Assembly (NCBI GenBank): GCA_965226475.1
Contig: CBDDDJ010000004.1
Coordinates: forward strand, 558,001 to 622,000
Direction: 5' to 3'
DNA: 64,000 nt
From: JASLMY01 sp965226475
GTDB lineage: Bacteria; Pseudomonadota; Alphaproteobacteria; GCA-2731375
Positions within the stretch are counted from its first letter, which is position 1. Each line of letters begins with the position of its first letter. Below, one piece after another: positions 1 to 7,380 of the stretch. The notes under the pieces are model-generated. The model was not told the DNA's origin and made no database searches. It saw only the letters and a list, made by a program, of their open reading frames with translations. The position numbers and the translations under genes are program-made.

Positions 1-1136
1 CGCACCTGCCCGACGACATCCGCGAGACGACGCGGAGCAACCCCTCCTACATCGACCGGGAAATGATGGTGCGCTGGCAGAAGATCCTCTTCGAGCGGGG
101 CTGGATCGCCCCGGCCTGGCCGAAGGAGCACGGCGGCACCGGCTGGAACCTGGTGCAGCGCTACCTCTGGGACGAGGAATACCAGGCCGCCGACTGCCCC
201 CGCGTCAGCCCCTTCGGCCTCATGATGGTCGGCCCGGTGATCTACACCTTCGGCACCGAGGAACAGAAAGCGCGTTACCTGCCGAAGATCCTGTCCTCCG
301 ACCATCTGTGGTGCCAGGGCTATTCGGAACGCGGCGCCGGCTCGGACCTCGCCTCGTTGCAGACCCGCGCGGTGGCCGACGGCGCGGAATACGTGGTGAA
401 CGGCCATAAGATCTGGACCAGCCACGCCCACCATGCCGACATGATGTTCTGCCTGACCCGCACGTCCACCGAGGGCAAGCGCCAGGAAGGAATCAGTTTT
501 CTGCTCATCCCCATGACCAACCCCGGCATCACCGTCCGGCCCATCGTCTCGATCGACCAAAACCATTATCTGAACGAAGTCTTCTTCGACGATGTCCGCG
601 TCCCGGCCGAAAACCGCGTCGGCGAGGAGAACAAGGGCTGGACCTACGCCAAGTTCCTGCTGGGCCACGAGCGGACCGGCGTCGCCGGTGTCTCCAAATC
701 CAAGCGCAAGCTGGAACGGTTGCGCGAAATCGCGGTCGAGGAGTGCGATGGCGGCGGGGCCCTGATCGAGGACGCCGGCTTCGCCCGCCGCCTCGCCGAT
801 ATCGAGACGCGGTTGACGGCGCTGGAGTTCACCCAACTCCGCCTGCTGGCCCGCGACCGCGACGGCGAGAGCTCGGGCGGCGAGCCGTCGATGCTGAAGA
901 TCCGGGGCAGCGAGATCGAGCAGGACCTGAACGAGGCGATGATCGAGGCGATCGCCTATTACGCTTCGCCCTATCCCAACGAAGCCCCCCGGCCCGAGGC
1001 CAACGAACCGGCCATCGGCCCCGACCACGCCGAGGGCAAGATGGCCGAACACCTGCTGCGCCGCGCCGCGACCATCTACGGCGGCAGCAACGAGATCCAG
1101 CGCGGCATCATCGCCAAGATGGTGCTGGAACTCTGA
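1..1136 (+). CDS. Acyl-CoA dehydrogenase, 5' end outside window
   Basis: FAD-dependent alpha,beta-dehydrogenation of an acyl-CoA thioester; the acyl substrate cannot be told. The frame is open from base 3 at the window edge, so the real start lies upstream and about 378 residues are visible. The middle domain shows GYSERGAGSDLAS and NGHKIWTSHAHHAD, typical of the flavin and substrate pocket of the family. The C-terminal helical domain ends in YGGSNEIQRGIIAKMVLEL, the usual FAD and dimer signature. A proline-rich insertion just before it (around NEAPRPEANEPAIG) resembles the pimeloyl-CoA dehydrogenase large-subunit group. The last 61 bases overlap the tail of a convergent regulator gene. Confidence 0.93.
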   Translation, partial: HLPDDIRETTRSNPSYIDREMMVRWQKILFERGWIAPAWPKEHGGTGWNLVQRYLWDEEYQAADCPRVSPFGLMMVGPVIYTFGTEEQKARYLPKILSSDHLWCQGYSERGAGSDLASLQTRAVADGAEYVVNGHKIWTSHAHHADMMFCLTRTSTEGKRQEGISFLLIPMTNPGITVRPIVSIDQNHYLNEVFFDDVRVPAENRVGEENKGWTYAKFLLGHERTGVAGVSKSKRKLERLREIAVEECDGGGALIEDAGFARRLADIETRLTALEFTQLRLLARDRDGESSGGEPSMLKIRGSEIEQDLNEAMIEAIAYYASPYPNEAPRPEANEPAIGPDHAEGKMAEHLLRRAATIYGGSNEIQRGIIAKMVLEL

Positions 1137-1867
1137 GGGCGCAGTGCCGACGCGATATCTGGCCTCGATCCTGGAGCCTCAGCATTCCAGCTGTAAAGTG
1201 TTGGCGCAAAGGCAGTTCTTCCCTTTGGCGTGAGCAACACGATCCGGTTGCCACGCTTTTTTCGCAACCAGCCGAGCTCGCAAAACCGTTGAAACAGGCT
1301 AGCCGCCAATGCGCCGCCAAGATGCACCGTGTCTTCGCTCCAGTTGGGACAGGCCCGCAGCATACGGCGGCGCTTCGCCTTCAGAGCGCCGATATCGATG
1401 CTGAATGCGGCAAACGCCTTCTCACCGCTGCCAGACAAAGAGAACCCATCGGTTTTTCTCTCTATGTAGTCGAGTTGCACCAAAGCCTCGGACAGTCGGA
1501 CGCCCAGGCGCCCGGCCAAATGGTCGTAGCAATTTCTGGCGTACCGGTTCGCGTCATCCTGGCGACTTTTCGGTCGGAAACGGGGCGCCGTCCTGACCGC
1601 CAGTGCCTCCAACACTTCCAGAGTTTCGGCCACCTCATGGTAGGCGAGGCCGTAGTACCGATGCCGACCACGGCGCTCAACGGTTACCATCCGAGCCGCC
1701 GCCAATTTCGCGAGATGACCACTGGCCGTGTTGGGTGCTATGCCGGCGACATGGGGCAGGTCGGTCGCGGACAATACGCCCTCGTCCTTTAACGCCGAGA
1801 GCATATTGGCGCGGGCGGGATCGCCGATCAGAGAGGCGACTTCCGCGATGTACGGTGTGTCGGTCAT
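1076..1867 (-). CDS. ArsR-family winged-helix transcriptional regulator
   Basis: Likely DNA-binding repressor. Residues 1-95 form an ArsR-type winged helix: IGDPARANMLSAL, then the recognition-helix region IAPNTASGHLAKLAAARMV and the wing VERRGRHRYYGL. The remaining part (about 120 residues, including LGGALAASLFQRFCELGW) matches the extended C-terminal domain seen in longer ArsR proteins. At 263 aa it is longer than the roughly 220-230 aa usual for that type. The extra tail lies in the overlap with the convergent acyl-CoA dehydrogenase and may be read-through of a lost stop. No metal-binding cysteine motif is visible. It is divergent from the small gene at 1985. Confidence 0.85.
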   Translation of the reverse strand: MTDTPYIAEVASLIGDPARANMLSALKDEGVLSATDLPHVAGIAPNTASGHLAKLAAARMVTVERRGRHRYYGLAYHEVAETLEVLEALAVRTAPRFRPKSRQDDANRYARNCYDHLAGRLGVRLSEALVQLDYIERKTDGFSLSGSGEKAFAAFSIDIGALKAKRRRMLRACPNWSEDTVHLGGALAASLFQRFCELGWLRKKRGNRIVLLTPKGRTAFAPTLYSWNAEAPGSRPDIASALRPQSSSTILAMMPRWISLLPP

Positions 1868-1984
1868 TATTCGGTATTAACCGAAGTATATGACAGGCGC
1901 AATCCTCTACTATGAGACAGCCGCCGAATCTTCCTCCGGGACGGCGGCGGGCCCTTGGCGCCGAAACCTGGGAAGGGGACCACG

Positions 1985-2338
1985 ATGTTCCATATGCTCA
2001 CCTGTTTCGATCTCGGACCCGAGGTCGATATCGTAACTTTTCGCGATGCCTATATGGAATTTGTCGCGTACATGAAATCCCAGGGCCTGGTGGAAAGTAC
2101 GGGGCCGATCGGCGAGCGGCGGCGCGATACGAAGATGGACACGGATGCCGCAAGAAACCATCGCTACTTCGTCATCATGTCGTTCCAGGATCGAGCGCAA
2201 GTCGATGCGGCCTATGCGTGCCTGTCGCCGCATGAGGAGCCTGCGGAATCCGCTCACCGCGCCGTCTACTCGAAGGTTCAAAATCAAATATTCATTTGCT
2301 GGCAGGACTTAGTGTCTGGCCCGAAAAGAGTTGAGTGA
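1985..2338 (+). CDS. Small dimeric alpha/beta-barrel-like protein (DUF6614-like), 3' end replaced by IS5
   Basis: Start chosen at the ATG after GGAAGGGGAC (ribosome site about 8 bases upstream). The protein (117 aa) begins MFHMLTCFDLGPEVDIVTF and has MSFQDRAQVDAAYACLS and a late FICWQDL, which I associate with the DUF6614 / YCII-like small-protein group. No catalytic role can be assigned. The natural C-terminus is lost: after WQDL the last eight residues VSGPKRVE and the stop are encoded by the left end of the IS5 copy starting at 2312. Only a few residues seem to be missing, so the fold may survive. The family assignment is from memory. Confidence 0.7.
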   Translation: MFHMLTCFDLGPEVDIVTFRDAYMEFVAYMKSQGLVESTGPIGERRRDTKMDTDAARNHRYFVIMSFQDRAQVDAAYACLSPHEEPAESAHRAVYSKVQNQIFICWQDLVSGPKRVE

Positions 2339-3240
2339 TTTCAGTCAGTTGTGATTCACTGTTTGTATTTAGCAACCAGGGAGACACAACATGTGGACCA
2401 AAATCACTCGCCCGAAGTATGAACGCGACCTGCTGCGCTACGCAAGCGACCTGACGGATGGAGAATGGAAGGTGCTGGAGCCGTTGCTGCCTCGCGCCAA
2501 AGCGCTGGGACGGCCTCGGACGACGGCATTGCGCGAGGTGGTGAACGCGATCCTCTACCTACTGCGTAGCGGCTGTCCATGGCGCATGCTGCCCCGGGAC
2601 TTCCCGCCACGCTCGACGGTGCAGCGCTACTTTTATCTCTGGCGGGACGACGGCACCTGGTCCGAGGTCAACCGGCAACTGCTGGTCGCGGCGCGCGAGG
2701 CCGAGGGCCGCGCGGCCGGCCCGTCGGCCGGTATCATCGACAGTCAGAGCGTAAAAACCACGGAAAGCGGCGGTATCCGGGGCTTCGACGCCGGAAAGAA
2801 AGTCAAGGGCCGCAAGCGTCACATCCTCACCGACACCGGCGGCCTGCTGGTCGCGGTCGTGGTCCACGGCGCCGAGATCCAGGACCGCGACGGCGCGCCG
2901 GCGGTGTTCGCCGCCATCCCCCGCCACTTTCCCCGCCTGCGCCACGTCTTCGCCGACGGCGCCTATGCCGGGCCCAAGCTCGAGGGCGCACTGAAGCGGA
3001 TCGGCCGCTGGTCGCTGGAGATCGTCAACCGTCCCGCGGGCGTGAAGGGCTTCCAACTCCTGCCCCGCCGATGGGTCGTCGAGCGCAGCTCGCCTGGCTC
3101 AATCGAAACCGGCGGCTGGCCAAGGACTTCGAGACGGCCATCGAGACCGCCGAGGCCTGGATCTTCCTCGCCAGCATCCAACTCCTCACGCGCCGTCTCG
3201 CAAGAGCCTGAAAACACTCGATTCATTTCGAGTCGGACTC
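2312..3240 (+). mobile_element. IS5-family element (IS1031-type), copy 1, 929 bp
   Basis: Bounded by imperfect inverted repeats of about 33 bp: left end starts GTGTCTGGCCCGAAA, right end on the opposite strand starts GAGTCCGACTCGAAA. Left flank is TTA (2309-2311), right flank TAA (3241-3243). Three-base TNA targets are known for the IS1031 group of IS5. The copy is 1 bp shorter than copies 2 and 4 because of a base lost near 3087. Copy 2 follows directly, with only TAA between them. Confidence 0.95.
2391..3211 (+). pseudogene. IS5 transposase, frameshifted (copy 1)
   Basis: Identical to the intact transposase of copy 2 up to WVVER, where one C is missing (GAGCGCAGCTCG here, GAGCGCACGCTCG in copy 2). 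Translation then runs out of frame for about 60 codons, passes the normal stop at 3209-3211 and ends inside the left end of copy 2 with SVWPEKS. The first two acidic residues of the DDE triad (IIDSQSV, FADGAY) and the glutamate of VVER remain, but the helix after it is lost, so the product is probably inactive. Confidence 0.92.
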
Positions 3241-3243
3241 TAA

Positions 3244-4173
3244 GTGTCTGGCCCGAAAAGAGTTGAGTGATTTCAGTTAGTTGTGATTCACTGTTTGTAT
3301 TTAGCAACCAGGGAGACACAACATGTGGACCAAAATCACTCGCCCGAAGTATGAACGCGACCTGCTGCGCTACGCAAGCGACCTGACGGATGGAGAATGG
3401 AAGGTGCTGGAGCCGTTGCTGCCTCGCGCCAAAGCGCTGGGACGGCCTCGGACGACGGCATTGCGCGAGGTGGTGAACGCGATCCTCTACCTACTGCGTA
3501 GCGGCTGTCCATGGCGCATGCTGCCCCGGGACTTCCCGCCACGCTCGACGGTGCAGCGCTACTTTTATCTCTGGCGGGACGACGGCACCTGGTCCGAGGT
3601 CAACCGGCAACTGCTGGTCGCGGCGCGCGAGGCCGAGGGCCGCGCGGCCGGCCCGTCGGCCGGTATCATCGACAGTCAGAGCGTAAAAACCACGGAAAGC
3701 GGCGGTATCCGGGGCTTCGACGCCGGAAAGAAAGTCAAGGGCCGCAAGCGTCACATCCTCACCGACACCGGCGGCCTGCTGGTCGCGGTCGTGGTCCACG
3801 GCGCCGAGATCCAGGACCGCGACGGCGCGCCGGCGGTGTTCGCCGCCATCCCCCGCCACTTTCCCCGCCTGCGCCACGTCTTCGCCGACGGCGCCTATGC
3901 CGGGCCCAAGCTCGAGGGCGCACTGAAGCGGATCGGCCGCTGGTCGCTGGAGATCGTCAACCGTCCCGCGGGCGTGAAGGGCTTCCAACTCCTGCCCCGC
4001 CGATGGGTCGTCGAGCGCACGCTCGCCTGGCTCAATCGAAACCGGCGGCTGGCCAAGGACTTCGAGACGGCCATCGAGACCGCCGAGGCCTGGATCTTCC
4101 TCGCCAGCATCCAACTCCTCACGCGCCGTCTCGCAAGAGCCTGAAAACACTCAATTCATTTCGAGTCGGACTC
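3244..4173 (+). mobile_element. IS5-family element (IS1031-type), copy 2, 930 bp
   Basis: Full-length copy with the same terminal inverted repeats as copy 1. Left neighbour triplet is TAA (3241-3243), right neighbour TGA (4174-4176), so no matched target duplication. Its right end supplies the last codons and stop of the minus-strand CMD gene at 4156. Confidence 0.96.
3323..4144 (+). CDS. IS5-family (IS1031 group) transposase, intact
   Basis: DDE transposase of 273 aa in a single frame, the usual length for this group. The N-terminal region LTDGEWKVLEPLLP is the DUF4096-type domain of IS5 transposases. Catalytic acidic residues lie in GIIDSQSVKT, VFADGAYAG and RRWVVERTLAWLNRNRRL. The start ATG follows GGGAGACACAAC in the IS leader. 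The product is essentially identical to the transposase of copy 4 (one I/F difference at residue 5), so transposition is recent and this copy is likely able to act on the others. Confidence 0.96.
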   Translation: MWTKITRPKYERDLLRYASDLTDGEWKVLEPLLPRAKALGRPRTTALREVVNAILYLLRSGCPWRMLPRDFPPRSTVQRYFYLWRDDGTWSEVNRQLLVAAREAEGRAAGPSAGIIDSQSVKTTESGGIRGFDAGKKVKGRKRHILTDTGGLLVAVVVHGAEIQDRDGAPAVFAAIPRHFPRLRHVFADGAYAGPKLEGALKRIGRWSLEIVNRPAGVKGFQLLPRRWVVERTLAWLNRNRRLAKDFETAIETAEAWIFLASIQLLTRRLARA

Positions 4174-4749
4174 TGAGGCCAGCTCCGGCTCGCCCAAGGT
4201 GTGCATCAACCGGTTCGCCCAGGCGAAGAGGGCGGTGGAGAGGACGAGGTCGAGGATTTCGGCCTCGTCGAGGCCGACGTCGCGGAGGTTTTGGACATCG
4301 CGCGCGTCGATTTCGGGCGGAGTCGCGGAAAGGCGGGTGGCGAAGCGGAGAAGGGCGGCCTGGCGGGGCGGCAGGTCGGCGGCGGCGCCATCGGCGAAGA
4401 GGCGGCGCATCACCTCCTCGTCCTTGGCGAGCTGGTTGTAGCGGCTGGCATGCACGGCGGCGCAATAGACGCACTCGTTCACCACCGAGGCGGCCGCCGC
4501 GCCCAGCTCGCGTTCGGCCCGGGAGAGGCCGCCCCGTCCATACATGATTGCGTTGAAGAGCGGCGTGCGCTCGACCAGGGTCTCGGGATCGTGCGCCAGC
4601 ACCAAGACGTAGTCGGAGACGGCGAGGTTCGAGGGCGTCTCCTTCAACGCCGCCTTCTGTTCCTCGCTTGCCGTCTCCGGATCGATCGGGGTAATCCGTG
4701 GCGTCCACGCCGGAATTTCGGTGGTGAAGGCGGGGGGCGGTCGGCTCAT
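4156..4749 (-). CDS. Alkylhydroperoxidase-like carboxymuconolactone decarboxylase (CMD) protein, C-terminus supplied by IS5
   Basis: AhpD-like protein of 197 aa. The active-site motif ECVYCAAVHASRY (CxxC followed by H) is present, so it is probably a peroxidase or antioxidant protein rather than a decarboxylase. The end LASESDSK is odd: codons from the TCA triplet onward lie in the right end of IS5 copy 2, which gives the stop codon TGA. Perhaps only a few native residues are lost. It overlaps the upstream CMD gene by ATGA and is last in the dioxygenase operon. This pair resembles the neighbouring Avi_7169/Avi_7170-type families (from memory). Confidence 0.88.
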   Translation of the reverse strand: MSRPPPAFTTEIPAWTPRITPIDPETASEEQKAALKETPSNLAVSDYVLVLAHDPETLVERTPLFNAIMYGRGGLSRAERELGAAAASVVNECVYCAAVHASRYNQLAKDEEVMRRLFADGAAADLPPRQAALLRFATRLSATPPEIDARDVQNLRDVGLDEAEILDLVLSTALFAWANRLMHTLGEPELASESDSK

Positions 4750-5222
4750 GACTCGCCGCCCAGCAGGCGGAGGCCGGCGACGAGGCGAAGCTCGTAGGCG
4801 AGAAAGGCGATCAGTTCGGAGAGACGGACGATATCGGCCTCGGCGAGTCCGGCCGCGCGGAGCGCCTGGATGTCGCCCGCGACCGCGTCCTTCGGCCCGA
4901 GCGTCACCAGGTCCACGTGGCGGAGCACGGCCTGGAGCCGGGCGTCGCCGTCGCCGAGGAAGCCGGGGTCGGCCGGTCGCGCGTCGGCCTCCGCCGTCGC
5001 CGCCCGGTAGTGTTCGGCGATTTCCACCTCGCCGTGGTGGGCCGCGATCCGGGCCGCGAGCACCGCCCTGAAGCCCGGGGAGAGCCCGCCCGGATTTCGC
5101 GGCGCCAAGGCCGCTTCCCGTGTCCTGGCGCCGCCCGCCAGCACGGCCGAACGGGCTTCGAGCGCCTCGGCCAGCCGGCCTTCCGGAGAGATGGCGGCCC
5201 AGCCTTCGACCTCGCCCGCCAT
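4746..5222 (-). CDS. Cysteine-free CMD-domain protein
   Basis: 158 aa, helical, ending LRAAGLAEADIVRLSELIAFLAYELRLVAGLRLL, the helix pattern of carboxymuconolactone-decarboxylase-like proteins. There is no cysteine at all, so it cannot carry AhpD redox chemistry itself. It is probably a partner subunit of the CxxC-bearing protein encoded next to it. It lies 1 base downstream of the dioxygenase beta-subunit stop and overlaps the following gene by four bases (ATGA), so the four genes are translationally linked. Confidence 0.8.
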   Translation of the reverse strand: MAGEVEGWAAISPEGRLAEALEARSAVLAGGARTREAALAPRNPGGLSPGFRAVLAARIAAHHGEVEIAEHYRAATAEADARPADPGFLGDGDARLQAVLRHVDLVTLGPKDAVAGDIQALRAAGLAEADIVRLSELIAFLAYELRLVAGLRLLGGES

Positions 5223-5223
5223 C

Positions 5224-5787
5224 TCAGAAGAAGATCGTCAGGTTTTTGGCCAGCAGCACGTTCTGGTCGAGGAAGACCTCGCGCCCGGCGATCTCGAAGC
5301 CGTGGTCGCGGCCCTCGATCCGGCGCAACAGGTCGTTGCGCTTGCCGACGAAGAAGTCGGTCTCCGTCTCCGTGCGGTTGCGGTAGACGATGAAGCGGCA
5401 GCGGGCTTGGATCAAGCCATCCGCCTCCTCGCTCGCCTGGACGTTCGTCACCATGTGGCTGGTGCGGCTGATCGGCTCCTCCGCCCAGTGGATGCCGGTG
5501 TTGAGCTGGACCACCCGCTGTTCGAGTTCGAACTTGCCCTCGTCGAACCAGTTGAGATCCTTACCCTCCCGCGTCCACTCATGGCCCCACTCGCCGAAGG
5601 CGCGGTTGCGGGCGAGCGGCATCCAATAGCGGATGTCGTCGGCCAGAAAATCCAGCCAGGAAGTGAACTCGCGGTTGTCCAAAAGATCATTCTCGGCGTT
5701 GAAGAAGCGCTCGACTTCGTGGCGCAGCAGCAATTCCTCCAGCAGGGCCTCGCGCGCGTCGCCCGCCATCGCCGCCGCCATGCTCAT
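5224..5787 (-). CDS. Aromatic ring-hydroxylating dioxygenase, beta subunit
   Basis: 187 aa SnoaL/NTF2-fold small subunit of a Rieske non-haem iron dioxygenase. Landmarks are EVERFFNAENDLLDNREFTSWLDFLADDIRYWMP, then the sheet region with RTSHMVTNV and CRFIVYRNRTETETDFFVGKRND, typical of cinnamate / 3-phenylpropionate-type beta subunits. The start ATG at 5787 overlaps the stop of the alpha subunit (ATGA); the frame is open further upstream, but that part lies inside the alpha gene. The beta subunit gives structure to an alpha3beta3 enzyme and holds no cofactor. Confidence 0.93.
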   Translation of the reverse strand: MSMAAAMAGDAREALLEELLLRHEVERFFNAENDLLDNREFTSWLDFLADDIRYWMPLARNRAFGEWGHEWTREGKDLNWFDEGKFELEQRVVQLNTGIHWAEEPISRTSHMVTNVQASEEADGLIQARCRFIVYRNRTETETDFFVGKRNDLLRRIEGRDHGFEIAGREVFLDQNVLLAKNLTIFF

Positions 5788-7142
5788 TCCGCCGCCACCC
5801 GCCGGGCCGGCGCCCCCGGCACGTCGTCCATCATCGCCGCCCAGCGCATGTAGAAGGCGCGCTGATTCTGCTCCGAGACGTCCTCGGTCGCGTAGACCCG
5901 GCCGCCGAGCCACTCGACCGGCCAGCCCTGACGCTCATGGCCGAGCCCCAGGCCGTAGTGGAAGTCGTGGCGGCGCGCGATGGTGCCGCGCGCGCCCTCG
6001 TGCGCATAGCCCCAGTTCTCCATGTCGTCCTGTTCCGTCAGGCCCGAGGGACCCTGATAGCGGATGACGTAGTGGCGCAGCACGTCCTTCACTTCGTCGG
6101 GCGCCCCGGCCGGGGCCAGGAAGATCCGCCAGGTTTCGGTCTCGTGCGGGCCGGCGGGGTGCCAGGTGCCCATCGACTGCAAACCATTGGAATAGGAGAC
6201 GTTGGGAAAGATGGTGCCGCCGTGGCCGAACCAGCGGGCCTTTTCGCCCAGCCGCTCCTGGCGCCGGCGATAGCAGTCGCGGAACCAGTCCTCGACCACG
6301 GCCATCTCCTGGTAGGTCGGGAGGTATTCGTAATCGTCGGCGAAGAGCTCGCCCCGCGAGGTGTGCCCCTCGGGGTGGATGCAGATGTTGAGCTTCCGCA
6401 CTTCGCGGGCGCGGCTGACGCTGTCGTAGGTGTGGCGGCCCTTGACGCCGGCCGGCGAGAGCACGACCTGCTCGATCGAAGCGTGGCTCGGCGCGTGGTA
6501 ATAGTCGCCGGCGAAGTTCTCCGCGCCGAACTTCCAGTTGTTGGGCATCCGCCATTTGAAGACGCCGCCGAAAGCCTCCCAGGGCCCGTGGGTGCCATCG
6601 GGCAGCTCACAATAGTCGTCGAAATAGAAGCGGAGGTCGCCGAGGTAGGCGTCGAAATCGACCTGCTCCTCGTCCCAGCAGGCGAAGACGTAGCCATGGT
6701 AGCTGGCGACGCGGGCCTCGATCAGGCCCCAGTCCTCGACCTTCAGCTCGTTGTGATAGCCGGTCTCCAGCTTGGGCACGCCGATCAGCGCCCCCTCGTC
6801 CGAATAGATCCAGGCGTGATAGGGGCAGTGGAAGCGCCGGGTGTTGCCCTCGTCATAGCGGCAGACCCGCATGCCCCGGTGGCGGCAGTTGTTCAAAAAG
6901 ACGTGCAATTTGCCGTGGCGGTCGCGGTTGAGGATCACCGATTCCTCGCCCATCCGCGAAAGGATGAAGTCGCCCGGCGCCGCGATCTGGCTCTCGTGGC
7001 CGACGAAGAGCCAGGAGCGGGCGAAGATCCGCTCCAGCTCCTCCTCGTAGATCCGCTGGTCGACGAAGATCTCCCGGGAGATCAGGCCCTCTTCGATGTC
7101 CACGTAACCGCCCCGATAGGCACCCCTCGGCTGTGTCCGCAT
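5784..7142 (-). CDS. Aromatic ring-hydroxylating dioxygenase, alpha subunit
   Basis: 452 aa catalytic large subunit: dihydroxylates an aromatic ring with O2 and electrons from a reductase. The Rieske [2Fe-2S] site is NNCRHRGMRVC followed by FHCPYHAWIY (CxH and CxxH). The mononuclear iron site is in ENFAGDYYHAPSHAS. No ferredoxin or reductase gene lies in the operon; the Rieske ferredoxin at 23026 is a possible partner but is distant. Substrate is unknown; the beta subunit suggests a phenylpropanoid or related acid. It is the first gene of the operon and divergent from the MetE-like gene, with two hairpins between. Confidence 0.95.
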   Translation of the reverse strand: MRTQPRGAYRGGYVDIEEGLISREIFVDQRIYEEELERIFARSWLFVGHESQIAAPGDFILSRMGEESVILNRDRHGKLHVFLNNCRHRGMRVCRYDEGNTRRFHCPYHAWIYSDEGALIGVPKLETGYHNELKVEDWGLIEARVASYHGYVFACWDEEQVDFDAYLGDLRFYFDDYCELPDGTHGPWEAFGGVFKWRMPNNWKFGAENFAGDYYHAPSHASIEQVVLSPAGVKGRHTYDSVSRAREVRKLNICIHPEGHTSRGELFADDYEYLPTYQEMAVVEDWFRDCYRRRQERLGEKARWFGHGGTIFPNVSYSNGLQSMGTWHPAGPHETETWRIFLAPAGAPDEVKDVLRHYVIRYQGPSGLTEQDDMENWGYAHEGARGTIARRHDFHYGLGLGHERQGWPVEWLGGRVYATEDVSEQNQRAFYMRWAAMMDDVPGAPARRVAAE

Positions 7143-7200
7143 CGCCTCGCTCCCACTTTCGCTCGACTATAGCGAGGGCTCAAGCAAATGGGGAGCCGGG

Positions 7201-7256
7201 TCGTGCTTTAATACCGAACGACGACGAAATCGACTCATCGTCGCTCGGCAAGCACG
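7201..7256. promoter_or_regulatory. Long imperfect hairpin between divergent genes (site 1)
   Basis: Outer arms TCGTGCTT and AAGCACGA enclose inner arms CCGAACGACGA and TCGTCGCTCGG (10 of 11 paired) around a 13-base loop ending ACTCA. It sits about 60 bases upstream of the dioxygenase alpha start. It could be an operator or a hairpin in the 5' leader; no function is proven. Confidence 0.45.
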
Positions 7257-7310
7257 ACCGCGCGGCCGAGCTTATGCCAGGAAAAGCCCGCGTGGCGTCT
7301 GAACGCCCGA

Positions 7311-7343
7311 CGACCGACAACGGGTTCCACTCATTGTCGGTCG
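7311..7343. promoter_or_regulatory. Hairpin upstream of MetE-like gene (site 2)
   Basis: Perfect 10-base arms CGACCGACAA and TTGTCGGTCG separated by 13 bases that also end ACTCA, followed by TATAAT-like sequence. It is clearly related to site 1 and lies about 38 bases before the MetE-like start. The pair suggests one regulator acting on both divergent promoters. Confidence 0.5.
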
Positions 7344-7380
7344 GTATAATTGCCCCCGGTCCACGACGAAGGATGATCCC

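Noticed and set aside
4721..5071. Arginine/proline-rich plus-strand protein
   Set aside because: Opposite strand of the CMD and dioxygenase operon; composition is that of antisense GC-rich DNA.
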